64,000 bases of DNA from Guadua angustifolia (taxonomy: Eukaryota > Streptophyta > Magnoliopsida > Poales > Poaceae). Every line of letters starts with the position of its first letter. The first letter of the stretch is position 1. Positions 22,040 to 34,049 of the stretch are shown here, piece after piece. The notes under the pieces were generated by a model. The model was not told the DNA's origin, searched no databases, and was given only the letters and a program-made list of their open reading frames with translations. The stretch spans positions 12,535,791-12,599,790 of the forward strand of contig CM070520.1 of assembly GCA_036346375.1 (NCBI GenBank). The letters are read 5' to 3'. A program made the translations under genes and the position numbers.

Positions 22040-22139
22040 NNNNNNNNNNNNNNNNNNNNNNNNNNNNNNNNNNNNNNNNNNNNNNNNNNNNNNNNNNNNN
22101 NNNNNNNNNNNNNNNNNNNNNNNNNNNNNNNNNNNNNNN
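22040..22139. other. Assembly gap (100 N)
   Basis: Exactly 100 unknown bases, the conventional length for a scaffold gap of unknown size. It follows the LINE ORF1 stop by 12 bases and precedes LTR-like DNA, so the rest of the LINE and any remaining LRR are unresolved. Sequence left of it reads cleanly. Confidence 0.98.
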
Positions 22140-22720
22140 TAATTCATTAACACACACATATGTATGTATGTATGTACACACACGTGAATGCATTTAAATA
22201 TTTAGGCTCCATACTGATATACTAGCTTATATGAATAAATTTTATTCAAACTAAAGTTAGTTTGCATAAGTTATATTTATGTAACTATTTTATACATAGA
22301 AATTTCACTTTATTAGAAAATGATATAAAACAAGGTGAAATGTAAATATTTTTTATATTTTAGTTATCTCGCATAAGGATTCTAACAAAATTTATTTCAT
22401 TTTATTTTGACTTGATTTGCAAAAATCATATATAGAGCATAATTTAAACCTACATATTAATTTTAAATTTTTAAAATATTACGAGTGCACATTTTGAAAC
22501 ATTTTTGCATATTCTGAAAATAAAATATTTTATATTATTTAAAAAATTAGTTCAATTTTGAGGAAAAATGCACAAAATATAGGCATTTGAATTTGAGCTA
22601 CATTGGAAATTTTGGTGGAAAAAGAAAATCGCTTTTCAATGGGGAAGCGCATTTTTGATTTGGCGATGGGCTTTTTGCATTCAGAGGTAGCCACTGATAG
22701 GGGTGGGCCCAATGGTCGAT
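22140..22720. mobile_element. Fragment of a decayed gypsy-type LTR
   Basis: AT-rich DNA that follows 7,050-7,480 motif by motif: ttattagaaaatgata-aaacaa, then gttgaaat/ggtgaaatgtaaatattt, and later ggggaagcgc and aggtggggcc/ggggtgggccc. A tatgtatg run lies at 22,160. It is a second old member of the family seen at 5,059-9,352. Confidence 0.5.
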
Positions 22721-23577
22721 ATCTGGCGTGTGGGCGCGCCTGAAGCAGCCAGCGAGCTTAGCCGCTTGTCATCTGCTCCGAGCAGAGGCGATGGTGACCT
22801 CGCTGGCGATGAGCGCTACGAGGAATCAATGAATCGGTAGCCGCGAGAGCTTCTCGCATCACGGTGATCACGGGGACTAGCTTTTGTGGCTCGGGATTGG
22901 CGGAGGTATGGCGCCACCGATTAAACTTCTTGGCGCCATGGGCTATCTTGAGATCTTGAGCTCGGTCGGCAAGAAAATAAGCGCCCGCGGCTTAAATATC
23001 GATGAACCAAGGGTTACTAATTTACGGGTCTCTCATGGTCTGTAAGTGATCTGCGGACTACCACCGGTTGGGCGAGAAGAAAAAGCGAAACCTTGAGCAT
23101 GGTTGATGAGATCATGAGCTTTGATGAGCATTGGGTGAGCATTTAGGGTTCTATTCAAGCTCACCTTGGTGATCATTCGGGTGAAGATCGGCCCAAACAG
23201 GTGGGGTGCCGTATGCGGGATTGAAGGAGGTGAAGTGGGGCGATGGCGAGGTTAATCCGGCTGCGAATCGTCATGACTAGATTTGAAGTTTTTAGATCAA
23301 AGGACATCAAGAGATGCCCGGTTCCATTCAAAAGCGGCCAGCGATTATCGTTCATAGACATGACACAAGACAAGGCCATCAGCCACACGACAAAACTCTA
23401 AAAGGCACCCAAAACTAAACAAGAACAACCTCATAGCAACATACAAAGCTAAAGACACCAAAACCCTCAGCAGCAAATGAGTTCCAACCAAAAAACGCTT
23501 TACCAACCAACAGCAACCAAAAGACCCCAGGACAGACTCAATAAGCCGAAGACCAAATTCATCACGGGAGCGAATTC
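22721..23577. other. GC-rich LTR remnant and unidentified flank
   Basis: 22,721-23,300 continues the GC-rich centre of the decayed LTR type. From about 23,335 to 23,577 the minus strand keeps an open frame (stop at about 23,345) with a leucine-, valine- and cysteine-rich composition that I do not recognise. No supported gene. The copy-1 block begins at 23,578 in cgaattctgcc. Confidence 0.35.
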
Positions 23578-24899
23578 TGCCTTTGTTAATCTCTGCGAGG
23601 CCTATCTTGGCGTTCGACCTCATTTGATCTTTTTAGCCATCTTTTCCTCCTCAAGCCCTTTCGGCAAATTCTCCCAAGGCGGTTGGTGGTGGGGTTTGGT
23701 GAGGAGAAATGAATCTTATCTTCACATTCCTTTAAAACTTCCAATAAGGGTTGGCACCAAGAGTGGTTTTATTAGCCAATCGACCCCCATTTACTGCCTT
23801 TATTGGGACACCAAAGCCTTCTCTGTTGGACATACTTCCCAAAGACAACGGAATGAACCAAGTGGGTGATCTCCTGGGGTGATTGCTGATTTAAAATGGG
23901 ATGGGCTTCTTGGTATGGTATTGTTGCCAACCATGCCTTGAATCCGGCCCCTCAAGGACGAGTTCATCACAGGCACGAATATGAAGGCGCAATGACGGCA
24001 GCAGGAAGTTTGGGATGAAATTTCTTCATGGCGTTCTTGATCGTCTTCTGGATTTCTTCGCCCCAAGCGAGATCTCGTTCCTCGGAACCCAAGGCCTTTT
24101 ACAAAACTCCATCCGGCTCCTTGGTAGAGTTTTATATGGTACTTCTATGTTGGTCTTTTTTTGGCTTTCACGGGACTTTGATCTGAATCGTATTCTTTTC
24201 TTTTTGAACTTTGCGAGGAGCGAAGCCTTTTCTCTGGCCTTAGCTTCTGAATTCCTGTTCATAAGAGTGACAAGCGGTCCTTTTACGGCGTCGTCTTCCA
24301 TAACACCGGTATAAGCGAGTAAAGTAAGTGGTCTGATGGCGACCCGTCGATAAAGGAAAAAACCAATTGTCGGGAAACTAAGAGGAAGCGGTCGGCGAGC
24401 CATATGCATTGCGCCCGGTGGCCATGATTCGGGACACCCGCATTCTGTGACCTCCTCCTCGACTTCTTCCTCTTCAAGTCAATCCTCGATACGAGGAGTT
24501 TACAGGCGGGCGTCGCCGCAGAGCATGCCTTCGTTCGCGGCGCCGTGGGTGTTCACGATGATAATCCTCCTACCGGTTTGAATGTAGGATAACAAGGTCC
24601 AGCAGGTTGGATTCGTTTCCCCTTTCTTGCTCCCCTCTCGGATCATGCCTTGATCGCTATTTTTTGCGAGGATCCTATTGAAGAGACTCTTCATGAGAAC
24701 GGTTTGAAACCCTTTGTGGTTCTTGATGGGCTTGGTTGTGTCGTCGGTGAGATCTTGATGTTATTCCCCGGCCCACGATCTTGATATTATGCCTCCAGCC
24801 CACTGAGACGAGTGCCACAGGCCAGGTGATCTTAAATGTCGCCTTCTCTTCTTGAGCCATTGCCCATACTTTGCCTTCTAAAGCTGCGCTTTCCTTTGC

Positions 24900-26530
24900 G
24901 AAGCTCCTTCCATCTCTCTTGCCGTCCACCACCATGAGTCGAGATTCCTCCACCTCCCGTCAAGAGATCTCGGTGCGGGCGCATCCTTGATAGCGAGGCG
25001 ACTTGGTCCTTTTGAATGGCGAGATCGAGCCCGCATTGGTCCTCATTTTTTGAAGGCGCCGCGAGTGCAGCGCCTAGGCAAGTGAGTTGTTTCTTGCCGT
25101 GCTTGTCTCCTTTTCTTCGTGAAGCTTGATATTACATGCGTCTCCGGTAACGCTTGTCAACTTTTGCCAAGGACGGAATTATCTTCTTCATATTCCACGG
25201 ATGAAAATGAGGAAGGACTGTTGAAGAACGAGCAAGTCCGTAATGAATTTGGTAGACTCACGCACTTTCCATAGAAGATCGAGATGGTGGAGGGACTTGA
25301 AGTTGTATCCATCTCGAGGGCGAAAGCTAAACTTGGTCAATCTTTCGAGCGGTAATTCTTGACTGAATGTTACGAATCCTCACCTTGTCCCTTGCCTTCG
25401 ATGTCTGATCCGCCTTTTTAATGATTTCAGGAGAAGTTAAAGCCTCTTCCTCCCAAAATGCGGTGAAGAAACTGACGGGCTATAAAAACGGTAGCCAAGG
25501 TGACAAGGGATTTAGAAGGTATACCCTTGGTCTTGTCTTCTGTCTTTGTGTCATGATCTTCCTAGTCTTGAATTTATCCATTTGGTTTGTTCTACGATGC
25601 AGAGTCAACTCACAAGCTGATCTTAGGGTGCTTGCGAAAAGATTCGGGCGGCAGAGGCAAGGACGATCGCCTCAAGCAAGCGCGGAGAAGGTGTTCAGTC
25701 TTGAATCTGATGAAGCGGCACCGACAATGTCCCCCGACCTTTGGTATTACGATTGAGATTAGAGGAAGCCTCTCTGAAGTTTTCAGCGCACTTGGAGGAT
25801 GTTGCAATGCGAGTGCCAACGGTCTTTGGCGATAACCAATCTCTTTATCCTCGGGTAGAGCTAAAGGCATTCAAGGGTTTTGCGGCTTGTTGATGATGAT
25901 CGGGCACTTGCCCTCATGGGCGAAGTCAAGGATCTTCTTCTTTGTTTTGGTGAAAAATCTGAACTGAGTCCTTGTAGTTCTCGTTATTATCTTGAACTGC
26001 CCTAATGTCGGACTCTGAGGCTTTGTTTTAGTACTTTAAAAATACCCCGGACCGAATTCTCTTTATAAATGTTTAATCCTTGTCTTAATCGTCGTTTGAG
26101 TTTTGGAGTGCATGAGTTGCCGCCATCTTGGGCCGTCCATGTGCTTTCATTCGACACCTCTTTCGAATCTGTGGCGGCCCGTCGAAGGTGGACCGTCTTC
26201 ATATATGACAGGCGTCGATTCGGCGAGTTGAGTCTCTCTCGAGGCGGCGTTGCCTTGCATAAACGAGTTTGGCCTCGGTTCTTGCGTCTTTCGGTGCATT
26301 ACCATCTTCATCGGGTCTCTTCAGGGGTTTCTTTGAAGTCTTGGCCGTTCGTCTTCTTGATTTTTCATCTTCTTATACTGCGGGTTGTATCTTATTTGGA
26401 TCACCTTTCTTTCGTGAGTTCTCCCTTCTTCTTCATGGACTCTTCTTCTTCATCAGAGATCTCTCTCCTCTTTCTCTGAGTGCCGCGAGCCGCCGTCGCG
26501 CCATGGATTCGAGATCTCATCTTTAATTTT
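24900..26530 (+). other. Antisense coding-like region of element Y, copy 1
   Basis: The strand opposite to pol carries protein-like segments in the same order as copy 2 at 41,200-42,960: an MSRDSS-like start at about 24,933, an exon-like piece ending at gcaag/gtgag (about 25,078), a segment around LKFSAHLEDV-like sequence (about 25,750-25,830, frame broken here), and a serine-rich MDSSSSS start at about 26,435. Small indels break frames more often than in copy 2. Some plant Tat elements (Grande, Retand) are known to carry an antisense ORF between pol and the 3' LTR, and position and strand fit. Confidence 0.35.
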
Positions 26531-27299
26531 GGGGCAGCGCTCCGTGGAGCGAAAGGCGATAATCTTAGGAGCTATGGTAGAGTGCGATCTTGCAATGGCG
26601 GATGAGCCGAGGCCGTCGCCAGGACACCTGCCGTTGATGCTTTGATCGAGGCCGTCCTAGGCTTATTAAGCGAGGATGCCCTCATGGCCGTCAGACCCGA
26701 GGTCTTGGCGGCGTGAACAACGTAGGGATCGTAGAAGAGCAGCCTTATTTTGTAGTAGTGTATATGTTTGGTGAAAACTTTGAAGTTGTGGACAATGGTG
26801 GTCCTTTTTGTAATATTATCTTAGCTGCGACTCTCCTATTTTTCTACTCTTGATGGACTTTTAAGGTGATTTTTCCTTTGTGTTTTTGAGCCCCATCTGG
26901 CGATTAAGCGTAGCCCCCTAACAACCGAGTTTTTTTTCAAAAGCGTGCTTTTGAATGACTATGCTTTCTTTTCGTTTAAGGCTTCATAGTCGAAGGTTAA
27001 GATACTCGAATTTAGTTGTGATCGCCAAAAAATAGGGTGATTTGCTGTGAGGATTGCACATGTGCAACAGTTAGGTGTAACCCAAACTTCTTGTAATTGA
27101 GAGACAATTGAGTAGCAAGTCGATTGACTAAAAGACTCAAATATATAATGCCTCTTTTGAACAAATATCTCCTTCATTATAGTTGCGCATCTTAACACTA
27201 TTAAGTGTAGCCCAGGCACTTGCTTAATTGAGGAACAATTGGTAGCAAGTCAATTAAGCTAGATTGACACCTTCTTTCAAGAATAAAAGCGTGCTTCTC

Positions 27300-27800
27300 T
27301 ATATTCCATGAATTCTTGATAATAAGCTATCTTCTAAGCAGCACCTTAAGCCCACGGACGCGTTACTTCATCCACAATGTAGGGACCTTCCCTCGGAGAT
27401 AACTTGTGCTCGTGCTACGGCTCTTTATCGGGACCAATCGCCCATGGAAAATGCTCGGTTTAGGACATTTGATCGTGATCTGCGTGCCGAGAACTGAAAA
27501 GGTATCTGGCAGTGGACCATAGCGATCTCCTTGCTTCTTCCAACCTATCAATATCCTCCATTACGCTTTCTTCGACTCATCTTCCTGGCTCCGAACCCAG
27601 GAGATCCAAGGTCAATTCGAGTAACACAGCCTCAGAACCATAGACGGAAAAGAAGGGTATTTTGCCGGTGGATCTGCTTTGGGGTGGTTCTCGACCCCAG
27701 TCTTGATGGCGGTTCCTTCACCCATCGGGTGGCGTATAACGAGGCGATCGAAGATTCTTGCTTTTAAGCCTTGCGGCACCATTCCGTTTACTCTTTCCAC
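27300..27800 (-). pseudogene. Y copy 1: integrase C-terminal region
   Basis: Counterpart of the better-preserved frame at 43,731-44,300. Here it is split by indels into two frames (27,363-27,551 and 27,612-27,800). Recognisable pieces include GTQITIKCPK in a shifted frame and the ILKARIFDRL/IRHPMGEG region. Confidence 0.5.
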
Positions 27801-27837
27801 GGCCAGTTGCTCTTTGGGTGAGCCACGAATGGCTAAA

Positions 27838-28369
27838 TTACGATCTTGAGTTTATCACACCGATCTTGAAACTCCTCTCCTCGGAATTGGGTTCCATTGT
27901 CGTGATAATCTGTTGATAGCCGAATCTTACCATAATTTCTTGGAAGAATTCCTTGGCTTTGGCGCCGTTATGGTAACCACGAGGCTTTGCTTCTATCCAT
28001 TTAGTGAATTTATCGTGGCGGCGAAGATGGTGAAACCTCCGGGCTTTCTTCAATGGACCGACCATGTCAAGCCCCAATTCTGACGGCCAAATGTCGGTAT
28101 TGTCTGCGGCTTACGGCGATACGTGCTGGCGAGCAAGCGGCATCCTTCACAAGTCGGACGATGTCTTCTGCGTCGGATCTGTGATCGGCGAAAAACCCTG
28201 CCGATATGCCTTGCCCCGGTGTGCTTGATCTGCGTGATGTCGCAAATTCCAGTGGATTTCGAGTAATTCCTTTCCTTCTTCTGGCGATATGCATCGCCTT
28301 AGAACTCGGAGGCACTTTTAGAAATAACTCTTCTCCTACCACCCGTAGCTCTTCTTTGCGCCGGCGCAA
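27838..28369 (-). pseudogene. Y copy 1: integrase zinc-binding and catalytic core
   Basis: Integrase inserts the element cDNA into the genome. In order, the zinc-binding region lies at 28,067-28,369 (SDAEDIVRLVKD and nearby His/Cys), and the core at 27,838-28,077 with LDMVGPLKKA (first catalytic Asp), DKFTKWIEAKP and AKEFFQEIMVRFG. The second catalytic motif DNGTQF is present only in a shifted frame at about 27,887-27,905: one base seems to be missing after ATCAC. The same loss occurs in copy 2. Confidence 0.8.
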
Positions 28370-28480
28370 TCTTGTCTACCTGTTCGGTCTTCGGAAGTTC
28401 GTCTTTCAATAGGTAATGGAGAAAGGGCGTCGATGCGGCGATGACAAGGACCTCTTCCTCGTTCGATTTTTCTTGACTTG

Positions 28481-28980
28481 TTACGCTCGCCTTATCGATG
28501 GTTTGTAGATTTCTTGGCGAAAACAAGTAGGAGCAATGGCGAAGTGGACCCTAATCTTGCCAATTCGCCAGCTTCTTCGTTGTCGCGGCGGACACATGGA
28601 TGAGCTCAATCCGTCAAACTTGTCTTCTAGCTTTAGTACCTCTGGCGGTATGCCATCATGATGTCTTCCGCGCATGACCAATCTTTTTGGACTTGATTGA
28701 TTACGGCGTGGATGCGCCTCGAATGTTAGCCGTCGGATACCGAGAGATATCGCTATCTCACGTCAGTGGATAAGTCGCCGTATTGGCGGCGTTGTTGTTG
28801 GGAAGTGGATCTGCGGGGCGTATTTTAAGCGCTCTGTTGGAGAGATGAGGACCGCCTTTGCTCTGCGCCGTGAGCATGAGAGATCGTCGAAATACATTGT
28901 CAATATTCGGCTCTTCAATGTTTGTTGGTGATTGCGGCTCTATCCATTAATGGTGAAATCGGCAAGTACTTGAATTTTCT
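28481..28980 (-). pseudogene. Y copy 1: RNase H
   Basis: RNase H degrades the RNA strand during reverse transcription. Fragments such as KLEDKFDGLS, SSMCPPR-like (from HVLRR) and ISPTERL are recognisable against copy 2 (44,875-45,400), in several frames because of indels. Confidence 0.6.
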
Positions 28981-29351
28981 TGCCGTCAAGTGGCACGAAA
29001 AGATACTTGAAGGCCCCAAGCTCATTGCCCATTTTGCGATCCTCGGTGGCCTCCGGTTATGAAGTATATCCCGAGTGGAAGGTGGTGACCCCGTGATTGA
29101 ATGCTCTTGGAAGTAGTGCTTGAGTTTGCGGGAGCAAGCAACCGCGTATAGTAGTTTACATGCTTGCGGATATACGTGCCTTGGATTCTCCCAATACCTC
29201 GTGATGGTAGGCGAGTCTCTGGACTTTACGGAGGTGCCCTTCTTCCTTCAGCTACCACAATTGCTTGCGCGACTACATGAGTTGTTGCGGCGATGTACGA
29301 AGGGTTCTTACGGTATTGGAGGAACGAGCAGGCGGAGATGATAAAGCGTCT

Positions 29352-30060
29352 TCAATTCTTGGCTTCTTGAGCTTGCGATCCATTGAAAATTACCTTGCTT
29401 CTTGAAGTTTGAAAAAAAGCATTCGTGACCCAAGTCGGAGATGAATCCGAGTGCCACCATGCACCGGTGAGCTTTTGGGCGTCTTCACGATTGGTGGAGG
29501 CTTCATCTTGAGGATTGTATTGATTTTTTGGATTTGCCTCGATGCCTGTTTGTGAAACAATGAATCGAGTAATTTCCAGCGGGACTCGAGCGCATTTCTC
29601 GAGGTTGAGCTTCATTTTGTAGGACCTTAGGCTTTCAAAGGTTTGGTCGGTCGGATATAAGTCTTGTAGGAATTGCGACAACATCATCAACATCGCCTCC
29701 ACATTCTTGCGTCCAGGAATAAGCACGTATTCTTGGCGTTAATCGCGCCCGGCGTTCTTGAGCCAAATGGCATTGTGGCAGCGAAGGCTCGAGCGGAGTG
29801 ATGAGCGAAGTTTTGATGCAATCCTCCTCCTTTAGCGAATCTGGTGGTATCACGGTAGAAAATAAGAGTTCGCATCTGCGGTGGAGTCTACCACTTGGTC
29901 ATCTGAAACCGAAAAGGGTCTTCGAGGCGAGCCTTGTTGAGATCGGTATAATCAGCACATCGCCCGACTTTATTCTTTTGCGAACAAATCTTGGGTTCGC
30001 CCGGCCAGTGAGATGGTACACTTCTTTTATAAGCTGCTGCTAATAACCGTGATTTCCTCC
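29352..30060 (-). pseudogene. Y copy 1: reverse transcriptase
   Basis: The C-terminal part is the best preserved: KMKLNLEKCA, FIVSQTGIEANP and DAQKLTGAW (29,352-29,640) match the thumb/connection start of grass gypsy RTs. Upstream, VDDVV (catalytic Asp pair, about 29,678-29,692) and SLKEEDCIKTS lie in other frames. A cadyIDLNKA-type motif is expected at about 29,950. At least three frameshifts separate the pieces. Confidence 0.75.
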
Positions 30061-30639
30061 TTGATGGCCTCCTTCTGTCACGAGCAAACCTTGGACGCTT
30101 GATGGGTTTGGCCTTGTCGTCGCGTTCAAGAGTGCTCGATCACCTCCACAGGGGCCTTGGGGCATGTCGGATGGTTTCCGCGAAGATGTCCCTATTGGCG
30201 GGAGGAAGGTGTGGCGTCTTCTATTGGCGATGAGGCTGTCGATCAAAGGCTATGCGGTTGGAGCTAGGCGGATCGAGGTTACCTTCTTGGTCCCTTCGCC
30301 GGGCTTGATTCGTCTTAGCTTTGTTTCTGGTCGGCACCTCTCCTTTCTTCTTGATGTGCGGCGCTGTCGGATCTTCTTCTGTCGTTTGCTATTTCTTAAG
30401 CTTGACCATCTCGCGGCTTTCTTTGCCATGAGACAAGCGAGCAACATCGCCATGTATGGAATTATACCCCTTAGTCCGCATTTTCGGGGCCGAGTAGGTA
30501 TAATAATGAATAGCGGCCTTCCCGAATGGCGTGATATGCCATCTGGAAGTCTGCCACTTCAAAGTTAAGGTACTCCGTCAGGAAGTTCTCTTTGGTTCCG
30601 TAACCGGCAAGGTGATTTGGCGAGTGGAGCGGAAGAGAG

Positions 30640-30930
30640 TTCGGGGATTACCCATGGAAGGGTGATGAGCCTCGCTTCAACTTCGGGCGAGGATCTTCAT
30701 CTCGTCGAAAGTTTTGGAGAAGAGCACATTGAGTCCGCTTCCCCGTCGACCCGGCACCTTCTTGGCTTGGCGTTGCGGACTCTGGGTCCAATACCGGCGG
30801 AAATCTTAAGTGCAGGATGTAATGCGGATGGTGGGCGACTAAAAGTTATGGGGACCTCGGACCATTTGAAGTCTTTGCGGTACGGTAACGATGGCATTGG
30901 CGTCTCTTTCCGTGAGCTTGCTTTCACTTT
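30640..30930 (-). pseudogene. Y copy 1: protease region
   Basis: The segment DFKWSEVPITFSRP (about 30,850-30,890) is followed by GSGLNVLFSKTFDEMKI (about 30,690-30,740), the retropepsin region of this gypsy group. In functional relatives the active-site triplet is D-T/S-G or D-G-G-S-G. Here the Asp position reads Arg-Arg-Gly, possibly because of an indel. Confidence 0.65.
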
Positions 30931-30949
30931 GACTCATAGGCCATTGAAC

Positions 30950-32330
30950 CTCCATAGATGTAATGAGTTCCGTTCCATCTTTTGATACTCTCGTCATCAT
31001 CTTGAGGATCTTGTTCCTTCTTCTCTTCTTCCTTTGCTTTGCTTTTTGCGAGTGCATATACGGACTCTCGGCAAACCTTCTCAGCGTGAAGCAATCCTTA
31101 TTGCATGTTTACTATTTGGGTGAAAAGGGCATATCGCCTCCATCACCGTTTATAGTTATGGCCCGTGGCCTTCGTTGGTTTTTGTTCGATCGCCGCCACT
31201 ATTTCTTGACTTCAGCTTTACATCACGTTGCCTCGATGTCTCGGCGTAATCCTTTTGTCATCCTTGACATAGGCGTCGTCTTGTCGTTCGGTCGAGAGCA
31301 TCTGAAGCCGTTGCATACCGATCCGCTAGCTCAAACATTTACGTGGATGGCGGCAAGACATCTTCTTGATCAAGTCGAGGTCGTTGGCGTATACGGAAAC
31401 GCCCGACGGCTGCGACCTCAAGAGATGTCACGATTGTATTCTTCTTTTTGCATGAGCGCCGGATGAATTCTTGGGCGTTTACGCCCTTCTTCAGCAAGCG
31501 GTATAGATCACTGCGTTCCCGTACTCGTAAGTGCCACAGAAATGGTGATGAAGTGTTAGAGCTCCTCGAGAGTCTATGGGAGCCACAATGAGCCATGCTT
31601 GAGCGAAGAGGTGAGCATGGCCAGGAGATAATGGCCATCACATTGTGATTTCCCCAGCCATGATCGCAAGGAGTAAACTTGGAGCCAAGCACGGATCTCT
31701 TTCACCGTCGAATTTAGTGATGCTTTTTGGGTTGAATCGCCGGGCCAAACCACTCGTGGCCGGAGTAAAACCGGATGCCCTCAATAGGGGCATTGCCTCG
31801 CTTTTAGCGGTGGCGACCTAGCTCGGTGGCCCTCACTTTCCCTCTGTCGTGGTAGCGGTCTTCTCGTCGTGGCCAGCGCCAGCGTTCATAGTCATCTCTG
31901 CGCTGCGGCGCTCTTCATCTTCGCGATCCGCTTTCTAGCGTTCAAATCTACCGAAAGGTCGGCCAATCTTTGTGTCGGCGTCCTCTCCTCGTCGAAACTC
32001 CGCTTTGTAGGCGGCTTGGGCGTATTCACTTTCGACTGCGGCGGCAAGCGGTCAGGATAACTCTTTCTCCCAGCTTACTCCTGGTGTTCTTTGAGCCTTG
32101 CCGCGCTGCGCCCTTTGAACACAGGCTCTGTCGGGATGGCCGGTTGTCCGACCCGAGCAATGGTGTCAAGGTGTCGAAGCGTCTTGGAGGCGATGATGTT
32201 CTGGCGAGGAGTATAGGTAGGTTGGTTCCCTACCTTTGTTTGCGAGTTTCTTCATTCACGCTCGGCCTCTGTGTTGGAGGAGTCTTGAGTTTTCTTGATT
32301 ATGATGGTTCTCCTTCGTAGCATTTGGCGC
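30950..32330 (-). pseudogene. Y copy 1: gag
   Basis: Gag forms the particle that packages element RNA. Pieces include GVNAQEFIRR followed by a KKNTIVTSLE segment (31,380-31,490), the acidic/basic linker KKRRRNKILKMM-type (30,950-31,040), and a charged N-terminal part towards 32,330. Frames change several times. No intact gag exists here. Confidence 0.6.
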
Positions 32331-32764
32331 ATCTATTGCGGAGGATCGCCGATCCTAAAAATCTGGGAGATCTCCTCCCCATCCTCTGGATCGAGGTGCA
32401 TGAAGATGAAACATCTGACGGCGAGTCAGTGGTTTCTTGTGTATTACGACCACTCGGGGCTCGTCATGGCATTTGACTCAAGGCGAGGACGGGGCTCTTG
32501 GCTTCTTGTCGAGGAATGACGGCCATACCGGTTACGATCCGAGTGGTTGGTAGCTAAGAGCCTCAAATTGGTTCAGTTAGGCCGATCCGAATCAAAATGG
32601 AAAAGCGACCAAAGTTATCGGCGATGAAATCGAGCTTAAGCGAAATACGGTAGGCGAAGATGGTCATGCCGAAGATTGCCATCGAGCTTCTTTGTGATTG
32701 ATCTAAGCGCGGCCCTACAGCCAGCTGGCCGACGTTGTTCTGGCAATAATGAAAAAGGGGGCTC

Positions 32765-33171
32765 TGTGGCTGGACCCAAACTCAATGGTAGCACAAGAAC
32801 ACCCGAAGTATCTGAGTTCGGGCTCTCACGATGGAGAATAATACCCTAGTCACATGCTCACGGAATTATATGTGAGTAGCTATTAAGCTAATGAGATATC
32901 TTGTCTTCGATGATCGCTACGGTGCCCGTCCTCCTTTATATATAGTAGAAGGCGGTTACAATATTGAGCCTTACTCGGATCGTAGTAAGGATTTCTATCT
33001 GAGCTTATGTCGGTTGGATCACAATCATCCCTTACCCATACGACTCGGTTTCCTTAGCTAATACCTATCCGGTTCCTTATGCTTATTTGGGCCTAAGTGA
33101 CCTTCAACTTCATCCGATCAATATGACCCGCTTGCTGGTTGGGCCTTGGTGGAATTTGGTGGGCCGGGACA
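32765..33171 (-). repeat. Y copy 1: 5' LTR
   Basis: About 407 bp. On the minus strand it begins TGTCCCGGCCCACC and ends GGGTCCGCCACA-like (here ggtccagccaca), with a TATA box (TATATATAAAGG) at 32,934-32,944. Transcription would run leftwards into gag. The boundaries rest on TG...CA ends and the position of the TATA box, because the partner LTR is missing. Confidence 0.55.
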
Positions 33172-33179
33172 TACATATC

Positions 33180-33965
33180 CCTAGAACCGGGTCAAGCGCC
33201 CCCATGAGGCTCAGGCTGGGCACAGTGCAGCCCATGAGTTCGGCACAGGGCTGGTCAGGCGCGCCCTGCGAGGCTCAGGCCTAGCCTTGGCGGGGACGAC
33301 AAGCCGACCCGGCGACCTCCACGTCGACGGATCGACCTGGGCTGGTCACCGCCCCCATGGACACTGCGGCCATGCTAGGGCGGTGGCTCCTTCCCAAGGT
33401 GGCGAGGCGCGAGTCCGCCGATCGCCCGCCCGTCGTGCGCTGATGGGAAGCGTGCTCGCTCCCAGCGGTGCAGGGCGGCGTGGCGGCGTCCTTGTCTGGC
33501 GGCGCCACGGGCGGTCGCACCTTCCCAATGGGACCTTGTCGTTGTGTCTACCAACCCGGCATGGGATAAGCGAAATCTGTCGGTCACCAAATCAAACCGA
33601 AGACTCCGGGCGTAGCATACCCCTACCTTTTTCTCCAAACTCCGTGTAACTGCCCCTCCGCTTATATAAAAGGCGGGACCCTCGAGAAGGGCATTGATTC
33701 ACTCTAATTCGCATCGGCATTTGATTAGCGTTAGCATTCACGAACACTCCAGAGCTCCCCCTCGGGGCGAGTGCTAAGGCTGTCCTTAGCCCAACGCTTA
33801 TAATCCGTGTAGTCACTTCACCCAAGCAATACAAAGCCACCACCAACTGGGCGTAGGGATATTCATTCCGAACAGTATACATCTTGGACTCGTAGTCTAA
33901 CCATTCAAGAGAGAGGAAGCAGCATGCCTATACTTACAAATTTACTTAGGTTATCTGAAACAAAC
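33180..33965 (+). repeat. X copy 1: 5' LTR
   Basis: GC-rich LTR with a TATA box cttatataaaa at 33,661-33,671, followed by cattgattcactctaatt and a leader that ends near caaacaattggcgcg, the primer-binding position in RIRE2/Dasheng-type elements. The left boundary is not defined. The high-GC half generates many meaningless open frames on both strands. Confidence 0.55.
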
Positions 33966-34049
33966 AATTGGCGCGGCGCGGTAGAGAGCTTCGTGTCATC
34001 GTCTTCGTCTCAGGACTCCTAGTCACCTCCTTGATGGCTTCCTTCACCT

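Larger units (their letters stand above)
23578..33171 (-). mobile_element. Element Y, copy 1: Ty3/gypsy (Tat-like), 3' LTR missing
   Basis: Read on the minus strand the order is 5' LTR (32,765-33,171), gag, protease, reverse transcriptase, RNase H, integrase, then a long 3' region with open frames on the opposite strand. That order is the gypsy order, and the RNase H and integrase segments resemble Tat-lineage grass elements. No copy of the LTR end (tgtggcggaccc) occurs near 23,578, so the 3' end is truncated by the block junction. All domains are broken by small indels; the element could not move as written. Confidence 0.85.

Noticed and set aside
33172..33650. Opposed GC-rich open frames in the X LTR (also 49,802-50,324)
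   Set aside because: Up to five overlapping frames on both strands cover the same bases. They change with every indel between the two copies, so they are shadows of a GC-rich LTR.
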